From: Thermoplasmata archaeon
GTDB taxonomy: Archaea > Thermoplasmatota > Thermoplasmata > Lutacidiplasmatales > UBA184
Assembly (NCBI GenBank): GCA_030038895.1
Contig: JASHQX010000157.1
Location: forward strand, 1 to 32,402
Reading direction: 5' to 3'
DNA length: 32,402 bases
How positions within the stretch are numbered: position 1 is the stretch's first letter; the number at the start of each line of letters is the position of its first letter. Of this stretch, positions 14,277-22,430 are shown piece after piece. Position numbers and translations under genes: made by a program. A model generated the notes under the pieces. That model worked only from the letters and a program-made list of their open reading frames with translations. It was not told the DNA's origin and made no database searches.

Positions 14277-14804
14277 CTATGACGGTGACGGCTCCTCGCG
14301 ATCAAACACGGACGGCGCACCGAACAGGAACGCGACCGCCACCGCAACGAGTACGAGCAGGGCGGCCGCCACGCCGAGGGTTGCGGACGAAGGGGGGAGG
14401 AGGAGCGAGCTCGCCCACGCGATTCCGACGGCGAGCGCCGGGATCCCGATCGTGAGTTGGGCACGTCGAACCCCTCCCAGCGGGCGGTCGAGATCGTCCG
14501 CCAGCCAGAGGAGGAACGCCACACCGCTCCCTCCGGCGATGAGCTCCGGGAGCGGGCCCCACGCGCTCACGATCGCGACTCCGACGAGCGCCCCGAGGGC
14601 TGGGATCGGTGCGAGGTCTCGCAGCCGGGGCCGGTTCCAAAGCCGTTGGAGCACCCCCGCGGTGACGACTCCCGCCAGGACCGCCACGACGCCCAAGGCG
14701 TCGGGAAGCCCCGTGACTAGCCCGAAGAGCCCCCCGACTGCGGCGAGGAGGGCCCACGAGCCCAGGCCCCGCCCCCACGACGGCGCCGGCCTCTCGGGGA
14801 TCAT
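14277..14804 (-). CDS. Membrane protein at the end of the DUF58 cluster
   Basis: A 175-residue protein starting MIPERPAPSWGRGLGS at ATG 14804, coupled by ATGA to the DUF58 stop. It has about five or six hydrophobic segments (SWALLAAVGGLFGLVTGL, GVVAVLAGVVTAGVL, IPALGALVGVAIVSAW, IAGGSGVAFLLWLA, IGIPALAVGIAWASSLLL, LGVAAALLVLVAVAVAFLFG). I recognise no family. Its job is presumably with the DUF4129/DUF58 membrane proteins. The track's longer form from 14897 reads through the DUF58 end. Confidence 0.75.
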   Translation of the reverse strand: MIPERPAPSWGRGLGSWALLAAVGGLFGLVTGLPDALGVVAVLAGVVTAGVLQRLWNRPRLRDLAPIPALGALVGVAIVSAWGPLPELIAGGSGVAFLLWLADDLDRPLGGVRRAQLTIGIPALAVGIAWASSLLLPPSSATLGVAAALLVLVAVAVAFLFGAPSVFDREEPSPS

Positions 14805-16099
14805 CCCCACCTCCGTATCGCGGGCCGGCGCAGGAACTGGACGAACGGGGCGAGGGACCAGTAATCCTCCCAGTCGATCGTCGGGGCGTCCTGCCACGCA
14901 CGAGCGATCTGTTCCCGACGCAGCAGCCGGTAGAGCCGGGCGACGAGCGCCTCATCTACGGTGGGATGGCGGGTGGACGGGAGGATCGCCGGGAGCGGCG
15001 AAGGGCTCAGCGCCACGGCGCGGAATCCCCGCCGTCGGAGGTAGGGGAGGAGATCCGCCCCCTCCTCGTCCGCGAGGGAGGAGAACAGGACTACGGTGAC
15101 ACCGGGTGGGAAGTAGCGACCCAGGGAGATCGCGCATCGCTCGGACGGCGCGCTCCCCGGATAGTAGCGGGCGGAGAGGAGCGCGGTACGGATCCGATGC
15201 TGCTGGGTCCGGCCGGTGCTTAAGGGGATCGCCGCGAGGAACTCGCCGAAGATTCCGAGGCCGACCCGCGTCTTGCCGCGAAGGAACGACTGGGCAATGC
15301 CGCCGGCGGCCGCCCGCGAGATCGAAAGGAGGCGTTGATCCACGACCGGCCCCAGTGGGGTCGCCCGGGTATCGAGCAGGAGGACGAGGTCGCCGGTGCG
15401 GTCGACACGGTACTCGTTGGCGACGAGTCGGCCGGCCCTCGCGCTCGCGACCCAGTTGATGCGGCGCGGAGAGTCCTCCGGGATCGCGTCTCGAATCCCG
15501 TAGAACTCCCCTTCCGGACCGATCTGGCGGGAACGGGACTCCCCCGGCCGGACCGTCGTGCGAGGGAATTGGACGTTGCTAATGCGCAGGAGCTCGGGCG
15601 GGTACCGTTCGACGATCAGGCCAGGGAGGTCGATGGTTGCCCCGCGCTCGACGAGGCCGACCGCGTCGCGCCACGTCACCCGGGGCGGCGGCACGACCAA
15701 CGTCGTCGGCTCGCGGGCCCGCCACTCTAGGGTGAACCGGACCTCGTTAGGGGTCCGCTCGAACACGGGAGGAGCGGCCTCGTATAGACCCGGCGGGCAC
15801 GGCGTCTCGACGAACAGGTCGTTCGGGTCGATCCGGCCCGCAGCCTCGACGACCCCTTCGACATGGACGTCGGGGCCGGACCCCTCCACCGTGCGCCGGG
15901 CGATGAGACGGGGCATCCCGCGCGGGCCCGCGAGAGCGGCGGCGGGAGCGGCCAGGAGGAGCGGCAACGCGAGATAGAGGGGCACGGGGTTTCGGTCGAT
16001 CACCGCCGCGACGAGGAGGACTCCCCCCGCGCCCAGGAGAAGATACGCCCGAGGCCGCCAGCGTAATGGCTCGGCGGAGGGGCTCTCCAGCCCGTTCAC
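14801..16099 (-). CDS. DUF58 domain protein (VWA-like)
   Basis: A 432-residue protein from GTG 16099, overlapping the upstream stop by GTGA; the track's 83 extra residues are out-of-gene. Two N-terminal hydrophobic segments (AYLLLGAGGVLLVAAVI, LYLALPLLLAAPAAALAG) anchor it. A beta-rich domain follows, then the DUF58 signature EFYGIRDAIPEDSPRRINWVASAR with LVANEY, and a VWA-like part beginning DLVLLLDTRATPLGP. DUF58 proteins are partners of MoxR ATPases, and the fold often binds metal through a MIDAS-type site. The role in archaea is not established. The gene is the core of a four-gene coupled run. Confidence 0.9.
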   Translation of the reverse strand: MNGLESPSAEPLRWRPRAYLLLGAGGVLLVAAVIDRNPVPLYLALPLLLAAPAAALAGPRGMPRLIARRTVEGSGPDVHVEGVVEAAGRIDPNDLFVETPCPPGLYEAAPPVFERTPNEVRFTLEWRAREPTTLVVPPPRVTWRDAVGLVERGATIDLPGLIVERYPPELLRISNVQFPRTTVRPGESRSRQIGPEGEFYGIRDAIPEDSPRRINWVASARAGRLVANEYRVDRTGDLVLLLDTRATPLGPVVDQRLLSISRAAAGGIAQSFLRGKTRVGLGIFGEFLAAIPLSTGRTQQHRIRTALLSARYYPGSAPSERCAISLGRYFPPGVTVVLFSSLADEEGADLLPYLRRRGFRAVALSPSPLPAILPSTRHPTVDEALVARLYRLLRREQIARAWQDAPTIDWEDYWSLAPFVQFLRRPAIRRWG

Positions 16100-16503
16100 G
16101 AGCGGGCCTCGAGGTACTCCACGCGGGCCCGAACGTACGCCCGGAAATCCTCTGGGGACATCCGGACGATTGTCTCGAGCTGCTCGAGCGACGTCGAAGG
16201 ATGGGTCGGGTCTGAGGTCGTGCGAGAGAGGCGGTCGAGAAGCGCCACCATCGATTCCCGGCCGAGCCGACCGGAAGCGAACGCCGCCCGCACCTTGTCC
16301 GACGGACCTGGTCCACTGGGGTGTGTGGTTCGAACGGGCGGATTCCATCCCCGCATCCCGACCTCAACGAAGAGGAGGGAAGCCGCGACGATCGCGGTCG
16401 CGGCCGCGACGAGGGCAAGCCCGGTATTCGACTGGGTCCAGATCGCGACCGCCGTCGCGGCCGCTGCGATCGCGACCAATCCCCAACCGAAAGGGGATCT
16501 CAT
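16096..16503 (-). CDS. Small two-TM protein of the DUF58 cluster
   Basis: A 135-residue protein with two adjacent hydrophobic segments at the N-terminus (WGLVAIAAAATAVAIWTQ, LALVAAATAIVAASLLFVEVG) and a ~85-residue soluble, charged tail predicted helical (SMVALLDRLSRTT, LEQLETIVRMSPEDFRAYVRARVEYLE). It is coupled on both sides: ATGA with the DUF4129 gene and GTGA with DUF58. I recognise no named family. Its position suggests a subunit or scaffold of the same membrane complex. Confidence 0.75.
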   Translation of the reverse strand: MRSPFGWGLVAIAAAATAVAIWTQSNTGLALVAAATAIVAASLLFVEVGMRGWNPPVRTTHPSGPGPSDKVRAAFASGRLGRESMVALLDRLSRTTSDPTHPSTSLEQLETIVRMSPEDFRAYVRARVEYLEARS

Positions 16504-17393
16504 GCCGCCACCGGAGCTCGGGTAAGCTCCTGAAGCGCTTCGCGGAAGACGCCGCGCGCCCGCTCACCGTCCTCGGGCCCCAAGGGATGGGTCGAGTAGC
16601 GGGCCTCCTCGAACAGTCGGGTCAACTCTCGGGCCGTGTCGGAGCGGATGCCGAGGCGCACCAGGTGGTACCGCCGGATCTCCTCCGGCGTGTCCACCTC
16701 AACACTGCCCACCATCGCGGTCAGATGGGCCAGGACGGCGGCGTACAGCGCGAGGATCACCGTCCGGGGATCCCCGCCTTCCTCGAGCGCCCGATTCGCC
16801 CGTTCCAAGACCGCGGAAAGTTCGGCTTTCTCCTTCTCCGGATTCTTCGAAACGGAGATGCCACGCCGACGCTCGTCGAGGTACGAACGGGCGAAGGGGA
16901 CAGCCAAGGCGAGCGCGATCAGGGCGACCGCGGCGAGGACCACGAACGGGAGCCACGGCGGGAGCGAGGGAGACCAGATGCTCCCCCCGCTCCCGTAAAG
17001 ACCCGACGTATTCTGGTAGGTCTGATTCTGCCCGGTTCCGTGTCCCGTCGACGGCTGAGTCTGCGTCGTGATCGGACCTGTGAGCGAGTGCAGCACGAGG
17101 ACGAACACCACCGCCAACAGGATTCCTATCAGGACGGTGACCATCAGGCGCCCCGGCACTCGAAGCGTCGGGCCGGTCATCCGAATGTACAGCAGATAGG
17201 CGGCGTAGGCGAGGGCGGCCCCGAATAGGCCATAGGCCAGCCATCGGATAGGAAACACGATCAGCGTCGCGGGGCCCGGTGCCACTCCCGGGGAGGTGGT
17301 CGCGCCAGCGAGGAGACTTGCGGCGGCTCCTGACGCGAGCGCGACCCCGAGAACGACCAATAGAACGATAGGGGGTCGGCCCACGGTCGGCAT
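16500..17393 (-). CDS. DUF4129 domain membrane protein
   Basis: A 297-residue protein, first gene of the cluster. ATG 17393 (MPTVGRPPIVLLVVLGVALASG) has an aaggag element ~6 nt upstream and a TATA-like box ~50 bp upstream; the track's 44 extra residues are not supported. It has about four hydrophobic segments: an N-terminal signal-like one, two around residues 40-105, and one near 160-180. A Thr/Gln/Gly-rich loop lies between. The cytoplasmic C-terminus carries the DUF4129 domain (RTVILALYAAVLAHL, DTPEEIRRYHLVRLGI, LTRLFEEARYSTHPLG). In bacteria DUF4129 is found with transglutaminase-like, DUF58 and MoxR genes. No transglutaminase gene is seen here. Confidence 0.85.
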   Translation of the reverse strand: MPTVGRPPIVLLVVLGVALASGAAASLLAGATTSPGVAPGPATLIVFPIRWLAYGLFGAALAYAAYLLYIRMTGPTLRVPGRLMVTVLIGILLAVVFVLVLHSLTGPITTQTQPSTGHGTGQNQTYQNTSGLYGSGGSIWSPSLPPWLPFVVLAAVALIALALAVPFARSYLDERRRGISVSKNPEKEKAELSAVLERANRALEEGGDPRTVILALYAAVLAHLTAMVGSVEVDTPEEIRRYHLVRLGIRSDTARELTRLFEEARYSTHPLGPEDGERARGVFREALQELTRAPVAA

Positions 17394-17438
17394 CGCTCCT
17401 TCCCTTCGACCGCCGGGAGGAGTAAGTGAACCGCGCAC

Positions 17439-17446
17439 GATAAACC
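17439..17446 (-). promoter_or_regulatory. TATA-like box for the DUF4129-DUF58 operon
   Basis: The minus strand reads gtttatcg, centred ~50 bp before ATG 17393, giving a leader of about 24 nt that includes aaggag just before the start. This operon appears to use a leader with a Shine-Dalgarno sequence, unlike most genes here. Confidence 0.45.
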
Positions 17447-17543
17447 TGCCAGGGAACGAGGCCAGAATCCCCCATTTGCCGGACCGGGGGTAGGAGGGAT
17501 TTCTCGACCCAAATCGGCAGGGCAACCGGAATGATCCCCCGGG

Positions 17544-18473
17544 CTAGGGAGAGGCGCTCCCGGAAGGCGCCCCGGGCCCTGTCGGAGGCGGAACCGATTG
17601 AGCGGATCCGGGGGACTTCGACAGGAGGTAGAAGCTTCGACGCTCGTGTTCCGGAGCGAGGACGGCGAAGTCTTCGACCGAGTACCCGGTGTCGAAGGCG
17701 ATCCGGAACGCGTCTCGCACGGCGTGCCGCCATCGCCGGACCGACGCGGGCTCGTGTTCGCGAATCGACTCGAGGTCGAACGGAATCTCGAGATGAGCAC
17801 TCGGTTCGCTCGTCTCCTGGACCGACGTCGGGACCCGGAGACCGCTCTCGCCGGGCTCGGTCTCAATCAACGGCGTCGACTTCCGCCAGAGCTCCCGCAC
17901 CTCCTCCGACGATGGGGGCCCCCCGGCCATCCTCGCGGCGACGCGATCGGAGTTGATCGACCAAACCACCCGCAGGCGGTCGGTCTCCATCCCCGCGTTG
18001 GCCGTGTCGGCCAGCTGGCCGTAGTAGTGGGGGAAGTACCGGTCCGGCCGCGCCCCAAGGCGCCGGACGAGGAGCGAAGCGGCCCGGCTCTGGAGCGGGT
18101 CGAACGTCTCCCGGATCTCGGGGAGGCCGAGCTTCAGGACCTCGTCGCGCTGGAACGCCTTCAACCGGAAGCCGAGGTGATGGTTCTGGTACTCGGGCCG
18201 GACGACCGTGAGGTGCGAATAGTGGTAGAGGGTCGTCCCGTCCCAGCCGAGGAGCGACACGGCGGTCCCCGCGAGGTAGATGTCCGCGAACGCGCCGAGG
18301 ACGAGCCCGCCGTTGTCCTGAAGCGCCCGCATCAGCGCCGGAGGGACTCCTCCCGCCGCCGAGGAACCCCACACGGCCTCGCAGAGCTCCCCGACCTGCC
18401 GGAATTCTTCGGGTTTCTCCAGCCGACGGAACCGGAATGCCTCGACCGCAGGGCGGGACCGTTCGGCGGCCAC
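17544..18473 (-). CDS. COG3375-like GNAT superfamily acetyltransferase
   Basis: A 309-residue protein. The first ~140 residues are a GNAT domain (FRQVGELCEAVWGSSA, LVLGAFADIYLAGTAVSLLG, HYSHLTVVRPEYQNHHLGFRLKAFQRDEVLK). The YQNHHLGFRLK segment is the acetyl-CoA-binding motif in its COG3375 form, followed by ETFDPLQSRAASLLVRRLGA and YFPHYYGQLADTANAG. Residues ~150-300 form the family's own C-terminal part, with VRRWRHAVRDAFRIAFDTGY and FYLLSK. The substrate is unknown. The GTG start lies 27 bp after a TATA-like box, so the transcript is likely leaderless. The Pro/Ser/Gly-rich last 25 residues look disordered. Confidence 0.88.
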   Translation of the reverse strand: MAAERSRPAVEAFRFRRLEKPEEFRQVGELCEAVWGSSAAGGVPPALMRALQDNGGLVLGAFADIYLAGTAVSLLGWDGTTLYHYSHLTVVRPEYQNHHLGFRLKAFQRDEVLKLGLPEIRETFDPLQSRAASLLVRRLGARPDRYFPHYYGQLADTANAGMETDRLRVVWSINSDRVAARMAGGPPSSEEVRELWRKSTPLIETEPGESGLRVPTSVQETSEPSAHLEIPFDLESIREHEPASVRRWRHAVRDAFRIAFDTGYSVEDFAVLAPEHERRSFYLLSKSPGSAQSVPPPTGPGAPSGSASP

Positions 18474-18495
18474 GGCCGTTCACCGGCCCGCGCTA

Positions 18496-18503
18496 CTTAA
18501 CAC
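18496..18503 (-). promoter_or_regulatory. TATA-like box for the COG3375-like gene
   Basis: The minus strand reads gtgttaag centred 27 bp before the GTG start at 18473, consistent with a leaderless transcript. Confidence 0.45.
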
Positions 18504-18517
18504 GGATGACCGCGACG

Positions 18518-18943
18518 TCAGTGTCGGAGCCGGAACTCCGCGCGCTTGGACTCGTAGCGCGCCTCGTCCGCCGGCGTGAGGTCCCAGAGCAGGTCCTCGA
18601 GCTCGGGAATGTTCCGGAGGAACTCGGCCTTGCTCTTGGTCACCATGAGGTGCTCGAACTTACGCCGCGCCGTGAAGTACGACCCTACCAGATACGCGCC
18701 CACGATCGAGACGATCGGTCCGACGATGACGAAGACGAGGTTGTAGTTCGCGCTCGGCTGATCCGTCACGGTATTGATCGCGTTGAATGGGTACGAGCTG
18801 GAGAGCGGTGTGAAGTACCCGACCGCGAGGATCGTGAGCAGCACCCCGACCGCGAAGACGAAGATCGAGACCGATGCGCGGTAGGTCCGGAGAGCATGTC
18901 GGAAGCGGCGGCCCAGCGGGATCTTCTCTTCATCCTCGGGCAT
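18518..18943 (-). CDS. Two-TM protein, possibly DUF3198-like
   Basis: A 141-residue protein with two hydrophobic segments (SIFVFAVGVLLTILAVGYF and YNLVFVIVGPIVSIVGAYLVGSYF) separated by a short loop. A charged C-terminal tail follows, with KFEHLMVTKSKAEFLRNIPELEDLLWDL. The small two-TM protein with a helical FLRNIPELE tail reminds me of the DUF3198 family of Thermoplasma-type archaea; this match is from memory and needs a profile search. ATG 18943 lies 28 bp after a TATA-like box. It faces the same way as its neighbours but has its own promoter. Confidence 0.7.
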   Translation of the reverse strand: MPEDEEKIPLGRRFRHALRTYRASVSIFVFAVGVLLTILAVGYFTPLSSSYPFNAINTVTDQPSANYNLVFVIVGPIVSIVGAYLVGSYFTARRKFEHLMVTKSKAEFLRNIPELEDLLWDLTPADEARYESKRAEFRLRH

Positions 18944-18966
18944 TCGGAGCGCGCCATGCGGCTCGG

Positions 18967-18974
18967 GTTAAAGG
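18967..18974 (-). promoter_or_regulatory. TATA-like box for the two-TM protein gene
   Basis: The minus strand reads cctttaac centred 28 bp before ATG 18943; leaderless geometry. Confidence 0.45.
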
Positions 18975-18986
18975 TCCTTTGACCCG

Positions 18987-19778
18987 TCACTTCTCCCGGT
19001 CTGGGCCCTCGCTGGTCGAGGGGATCGGTCGATCCGTCCGCGCGTAGCGAGTTCCCTCCCGGGAGGGGGGGCCGCCGGGTCCCTTCCCCGGAGCCGGAAT
19101 CGCGGCGAGGAGAGGTCGCAGTCGTTGGTAGACGAGAACGGCCCCGATGAGCGCGACGAGCGCCGCGGCGAACGCGATGGCCAAGCCCGACGCCGCTCCC
19201 AGGCCGAGGAGGAAGAACCCTATCGCGCCGAAGATCGCCCCCGAGACCGGTCCGCCCCCCACCCGTCCGCTCCCCGGCCGCGACCGCACCGACAGGAGCG
19301 CTCCCGCGGCCTCGAGCCCGACCACGGCGACCGAGTCGATCAGAACGAGGGCGATCCCGAGGGCCGAGAGGCCGGTGACGGAGACGTACTCCGACACGAG
19401 CGCCAGTGAGATGATTCCGCCGATCGCCACTCGGTACCCGAGGGCGTAGAACGGACCGCTCTCGTCCCGCCCCCAGAACCGCGTCCTCAGAAGGGCCCAC
19501 TGCGCGACCTCGGTCCCGCCGATGAGGAGCGCGAGAAAGAGGAGGGCGCCCGGGAGGGCCAGGCTCGCCATCGAGATGACGAAGAGCACGTAGGCGACGG
19601 CCAGCGGCACACCGACGAACAGGCCGGCCGTGTACGCGAACAGCTCGCGACGCTCGTCAAAGAGGGTCGCGGGGACCTGAGGAGTGGCGTATCGGCCAAT
19701 CTCCCAGTAGACGAACCCTCCCGATAGTGCGACCCCAACGAGCGCCCCGATGGAGAGCGAGAGGCTGCCTGAGATCAT
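18987..19778 (-). CDS. Polytopic membrane protein of unknown function
   Basis: A 263-residue protein with about seven hydrophobic segments, among them LSLSIGALVGVALSGGFVYW, LFAYTAGLFVGVPLAVAYVLF, LALPGALLFLALLIGG, VAIGGIISLALVSEYVS, LGIALVLIDSVAVVGL and AAALVALIGAVLVY. The ~40-residue C-terminal tail is hydrophilic and Pro/Arg-rich (likely cytoplasmic). I recognise no family or active-site motif. It is coupled to trmI by ATGA overlap, which implies joint expression but not a shared function. Confidence 0.75.
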   Translation of the reverse strand: MISGSLSLSIGALVGVALSGGFVYWEIGRYATPQVPATLFDERRELFAYTAGLFVGVPLAVAYVLFVISMASLALPGALLFLALLIGGTEVAQWALLRTRFWGRDESGPFYALGYRVAIGGIISLALVSEYVSVTGLSALGIALVLIDSVAVVGLEAAGALLSVRSRPGSGRVGGGPVSGAIFGAIGFFLLGLGAASGLAIAFAAALVALIGAVLVYQRLRPLLAAIPAPGKGPGGPPSREGTRYARTDRPIPSTSEGPDREK

Positions 19779-20551
19779 CGGTCATCCACCTTGCGCCCCG
19801 CGGCCAGGAACCCGGTGTGACCGAGCATTTCGAACTCGGGGCGCGTCCCACCCTCTCCCACATGAAGCCCCCGTTCAAGGACCTCGAACGCTCGAACCTC
19901 GTCGAACCGTAGCTCCCTGAGCGCTCGCACCGTGCGTTCGAGCTGGTTGTAGGTCGGGGTATACGTCGCCACGAATCCCCCCGGTCGTAGCGCGAATCGT
20001 GCCGACGCAAGGACCGCCCAAGGCTCCGGAAGGTCCAGGACCACGCTCGAGAGATCGGCGAGGTCGATCCCATCGGCGACGACATCTCGCTCCCGGAATG
20101 TCACGCGATCGAGGAGTCCGGCGCGTTCGACGTTCGCCCGCGCGTTCGCGAGAAAGTCCGTGCGACGGTCGAACGAGGTCACGTGCCCGGTCGCTCCCAC
20201 GGCGAAGGCGAGGGCGATCGTCAAGGCCCCGCTACCGGATCCCGCCTCCGCCACCTGGCCTCCGGGTCCGACTCCCCCGAGGTAGAGGAGGTGGACGGCG
20301 TCCTTGGCGATTACGATCTGAGCCCCTCGATGGATGCCCGAGAGAAGGTCGGAGAGGGAAGGGCGGAAGAGCCTGCAAGTGACCCCGGACCAGACGACCG
20401 AGCGGCCGACCGGCTGGCCGATCTCCCCCGAGAGGTCAATGACACCTTCGGACCCCACCGCCTGGGGTCCCGTGACCAGCCGGACGAGGATCGGGTCCGA
20501 GTCCGGCCGGTGCAGAATGGCGGTATCCCCCTCAGTCCATCGGTCCGTCAT
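19775..20551 (-). CDS. trmI: tRNA (adenine-N1)-methyltransferase, TrmI type
   Basis: A 258-residue SAM-dependent enzyme of the TrmI/Gcd14 family, which makes m1A at positions 57/58 of archaeal tRNA. It has an N-terminal beta domain of ~75 residues (FRPSLSDLLSGIHRGAQIVIAKDA), then a class I methyltransferase domain: motif I VAEAGSGSGALTIALA, motif II VTSFDRRTDFLANARANVERAG, motif IV VVLDLPEPWAVL, and FVATYTPTYNQLERTVRAL. The core PEPW and TYNQ motifs are typical. The usual GADR-type YxKD segment appears as IAKDAVHLLYLGG. Length matches archaeal TrmI. ATG 20551 is preceded by ggaggg. Confidence 0.93.
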   Translation of the reverse strand: MTDRWTEGDTAILHRPDSDPILVRLVTGPQAVGSEGVIDLSGEIGQPVGRSVVWSGVTCRLFRPSLSDLLSGIHRGAQIVIAKDAVHLLYLGGVGPGGQVAEAGSGSGALTIALAFAVGATGHVTSFDRRTDFLANARANVERAGLLDRVTFRERDVVADGIDLADLSSVVLDLPEPWAVLASARFALRPGGFVATYTPTYNQLERTVRALRELRFDEVRAFEVLERGLHVGEGGTRPEFEMLGHTGFLAAGRKVDDR

Positions 20552-20709
20552 TCAACCCTCCAAAAACGTCGGCGCCCCAGGAGTACAAATCACCTCCCAC
20601 GTGGCGGTTCGGGCGGACTCCGGACCGTCCGGGTCAAGTGGAGCGGCCCGAGACCCCCTTGAGGGTGACGGCCGTGCAACGTTCAAGTCAGCCCTCGGAC
20701 TGAGCGGCC

Positions 20710-21534
20710 ATGCCCGAGCGCTCGATGGCCGAGTTCGATCGGATCGCCCCTGTCTACGATGAGACGCGCGGCGCGCTATCGCCGACGGCGCTCGGGGCAC
20801 TCCGAGAAGCGCTGACCCGGGCCGGAGCGAAGACGGTGCTTGAGGTTGGTGTCGGAACGGGTCGGGTCTCTCTCCCGCTCCAAGAGCTCGGATGGCGGGT
20901 CATCGGAGTGGATGTGTCGACGGGAATGCTCGCACAGGCCCGAAAGAAGGGCCTCGAGGGTCTGGTTCGAGCGGACGTCGAGCATCTGCCATTCTCCGAC
21001 GCGACGTTCGATTGCACGGTCCTCGCTCATGTGCTCCACATCTTCGAGGATGCCTCGGCGGCGCTGCGCGAGACGGCGAGGGTCACCCGGGGTCGAGTCG
21101 TAGCGTTCCTCCGATCCCCTTCGGCCTTCCCCCGCCCGACCGAGCGACGGCGGCAGGCCTGGGCCTATCTCCAGGAGCTCCGGGCGCGGTACGGACTGCC
21201 CACCCCGGTGATCCCTCGACGGTGGTGGCGCGAGCCGGCGCTCTTGAAGAATGCTCCCCCTGTCGAGCTCATCGAGCTCAAGGATTCCCGCCCGTCGCGC
21301 TCGGTCGAGGAGTGGATTTCGGGCATCGAGAAGCGGGCGTATCCAGGATTCGCGGACCTCCCAGACGGCGCCCTCCGGGAGATCGTCCGCGAACTCAGGG
21401 CCCGTGCTCGCGACTTTCCCCCGCCGACACCTCGATCGGAGCGATTGGCCGTGTGGAACTCCGAACAGCTGAGGAACCTTCCCCCTTTGAATCCCGATGA
21501 ACCTGTCGGTGGCCCCGGTCTGGAGCCCAAGTAG
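20710..21534 (+). CDS. Class I SAM-dependent methyltransferase
   Basis: A 274-residue protein. It begins MAEFDRIAPVYDETR, typical of UbiE-like methyltransferases; then motif I TVLEVGVGTGRVSLPL, motif II VIGVDVSTGMLAQARKK, DVEHLPFSDATFDCTVLAHVLHIF, and a C-terminal half with RRWWREPALLKNAPPVELIEL and VEEWISGIEKRAYPGFADLPD. The substrate is not identifiable. The C-terminal 30 residues are Pro-rich. ATG 20710 is followed by a second in-frame Met five residues later; either could be used. It is divergent from trmI across a 158-bp gap with no other gene. Confidence 0.85.
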   Translation: MPERSMAEFDRIAPVYDETRGALSPTALGALREALTRAGAKTVLEVGVGTGRVSLPLQELGWRVIGVDVSTGMLAQARKKGLEGLVRADVEHLPFSDATFDCTVLAHVLHIFEDASAALRETARVTRGRVVAFLRSPSAFPRPTERRRQAWAYLQELRARYGLPTPVIPRRWWREPALLKNAPPVELIELKDSRPSRSVEEWISGIEKRAYPGFADLPDGALREIVRELRARARDFPPPTPRSERLAVWNSEQLRNLPPLNPDEPVGGPGLEPK

Positions 21535-21625
21535 AGTTCGCCGGCCAATCCCGGCCGGGGCGCACGGCCGGTACGGTGGGGCCCAGGCTCGTGACCGGCC
21601 CGCGAGCTTCCGTGGATCGGTCGTC

Positions 21626-22210
21626 CTACCCGCTCGAGGGAGATGTGGCGTTCCAGCGCGCGAGAGAAAGGCTCAGCCGGTGCTCATCGCTCCAGCCCCC
21701 CTTGAAGTGGTCCGCCTTCACCTCGGTCCCGACATGTTCGAATCCCAGTCGATGGAGGAGTCGGAGGGATCGGTCATTTCGGCGGTCGACGAGGGCCTCC
21801 ACATGCCGGATCCCCTGTCTCGAGAAGAGCCAGTCCACGAGCGCGCGAACGCCCTCCTGCGCGTAGCCCTGGCCCCAGAGATCCGGGCTCAGCACATAGG
21901 CAATCAGCGCGCGCGCCTCCGTTGGGAAGATCGTCGCCTGCAACGTTCCGACAGCTTTCCCTTCGGCTCTCGTCCGGACCGTCCAATTGATCCAGACCTC
22001 GCGCGCCGGCCGTTCGGGGCCCCGCGTCCACCGCTCGAACCGGCTTCGGAGAACATCGACGCTAGGAGGAGGATCCTCGGGGAGGAAAGCGTAGATCCTT
22101 GGGTCGCGCAGCACGGCGTAGAGTTCGGGCGCGTCGCCGGTTCGCAGGGGTTCGATCAGTAATCGTCGGGTGGAGAGCGTGACTTCGGTTCCGGTTCCGG
22201 GATCGGGCAC
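21626..22210 (-). CDS. RimJ/RimL-like GNAT acetyltransferase
   Basis: The conserved part runs from TLSTRRLLIEPLRTGDAPEL, through IYAFLPEDPPPS and VWINWTVR to GTLQATIFPTEARALIAYVLSPDLWGQGYAQEGVRALVDWLF, with the acetyl-CoA loop at WGQGYAQEG, then VEALVDRRNDRSLRLLHRLGFEHVGT and GGWSDEHRLSL. This is the RimJ/RimL-type family that acetylates N-termini of proteins or small substrates. The track ORF starts at 22369 across a tRNA gene's promoter; GTG 22210 gives a normal-length 194-residue protein (VPDPGTGTEVTLS) and is preferred over ATG 22306. The true start is uncertain. It is divergent from tRNA-Gly. Confidence 0.8.
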   Translation of the reverse strand: MPDPGTGTEVTLSTRRLLIEPLRTGDAPELYAVLRDPRIYAFLPEDPPPSVDVLRSRFERWTRGPERPAREVWINWTVRTRAEGKAVGTLQATIFPTEARALIAYVLSPDLWGQGYAQEGVRALVDWLFSRQGIRHVEALVDRRNDRSLRLLHRLGFEHVGTEVKADHFKGGWSDEHRLSLSLARWNATSPSSG

Positions 22211-22310
22211 CGGGGAGACGAGAGACCTGTCGGGAGATGATCCATTCCCCTTGCGCCCACCTCCCTCGGGCGGTCTTTCCCGGGGTCGTTCACCACGGAG
22301 GGCCATCGAG

Positions 22311-22318
22311 TTTAGATA
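22311..22318 (+). promoter_or_regulatory. TATA-like box for tRNA-Gly
   Basis: tttagata is centred 28 bp before the first base of the tRNA, matching archaeal tRNA promoters. The same octamer appears before the secreted-protein gene. Confidence 0.6.
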
Positions 22319-22342
22319 GGTCGGGGGATGGCCCCCGCCGCT

Positions 22343-22416
22343 GCGGGCATAGTGTAGTCTGGTTATCACATAGGCTTGCCAAGCCTATAACCCGGGTTCA
22401 AATCCCGGTGCCCGCA
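22343..22416 (+). tRNA. tRNA-Gly (anticodon GCC)
   Basis: The 74-nt cloverleaf folds fully. Acceptor stem GCGGGCA pairs with TGCCCGC with discriminator A; the anticodon stem TAGGC/GCCTA carries loop TTGCCAA with anticodon GCC at 22378-22380; and the T-arm CCGGG-TTCAAAT-CCCGG is intact. No intron and no encoded CCA are present, so CCA must be added post-transcriptionally. It decodes GGC and GGU. Gamma-glutamyltransferase begins 14 nt downstream on the same strand. Confidence 0.96.
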
Positions 22417-22430
22417 TCCTCGCAACGTTC

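Noticed and set aside
22211-22369. Track start for the RimJ/L-like GNAT at 22369 or 22306
   Set aside because: The region overlaps the tRNA-Gly promoter and adds an unconserved Pro/Arg/Gly-rich tail; the TATA-like patch is placed for the tRNA.
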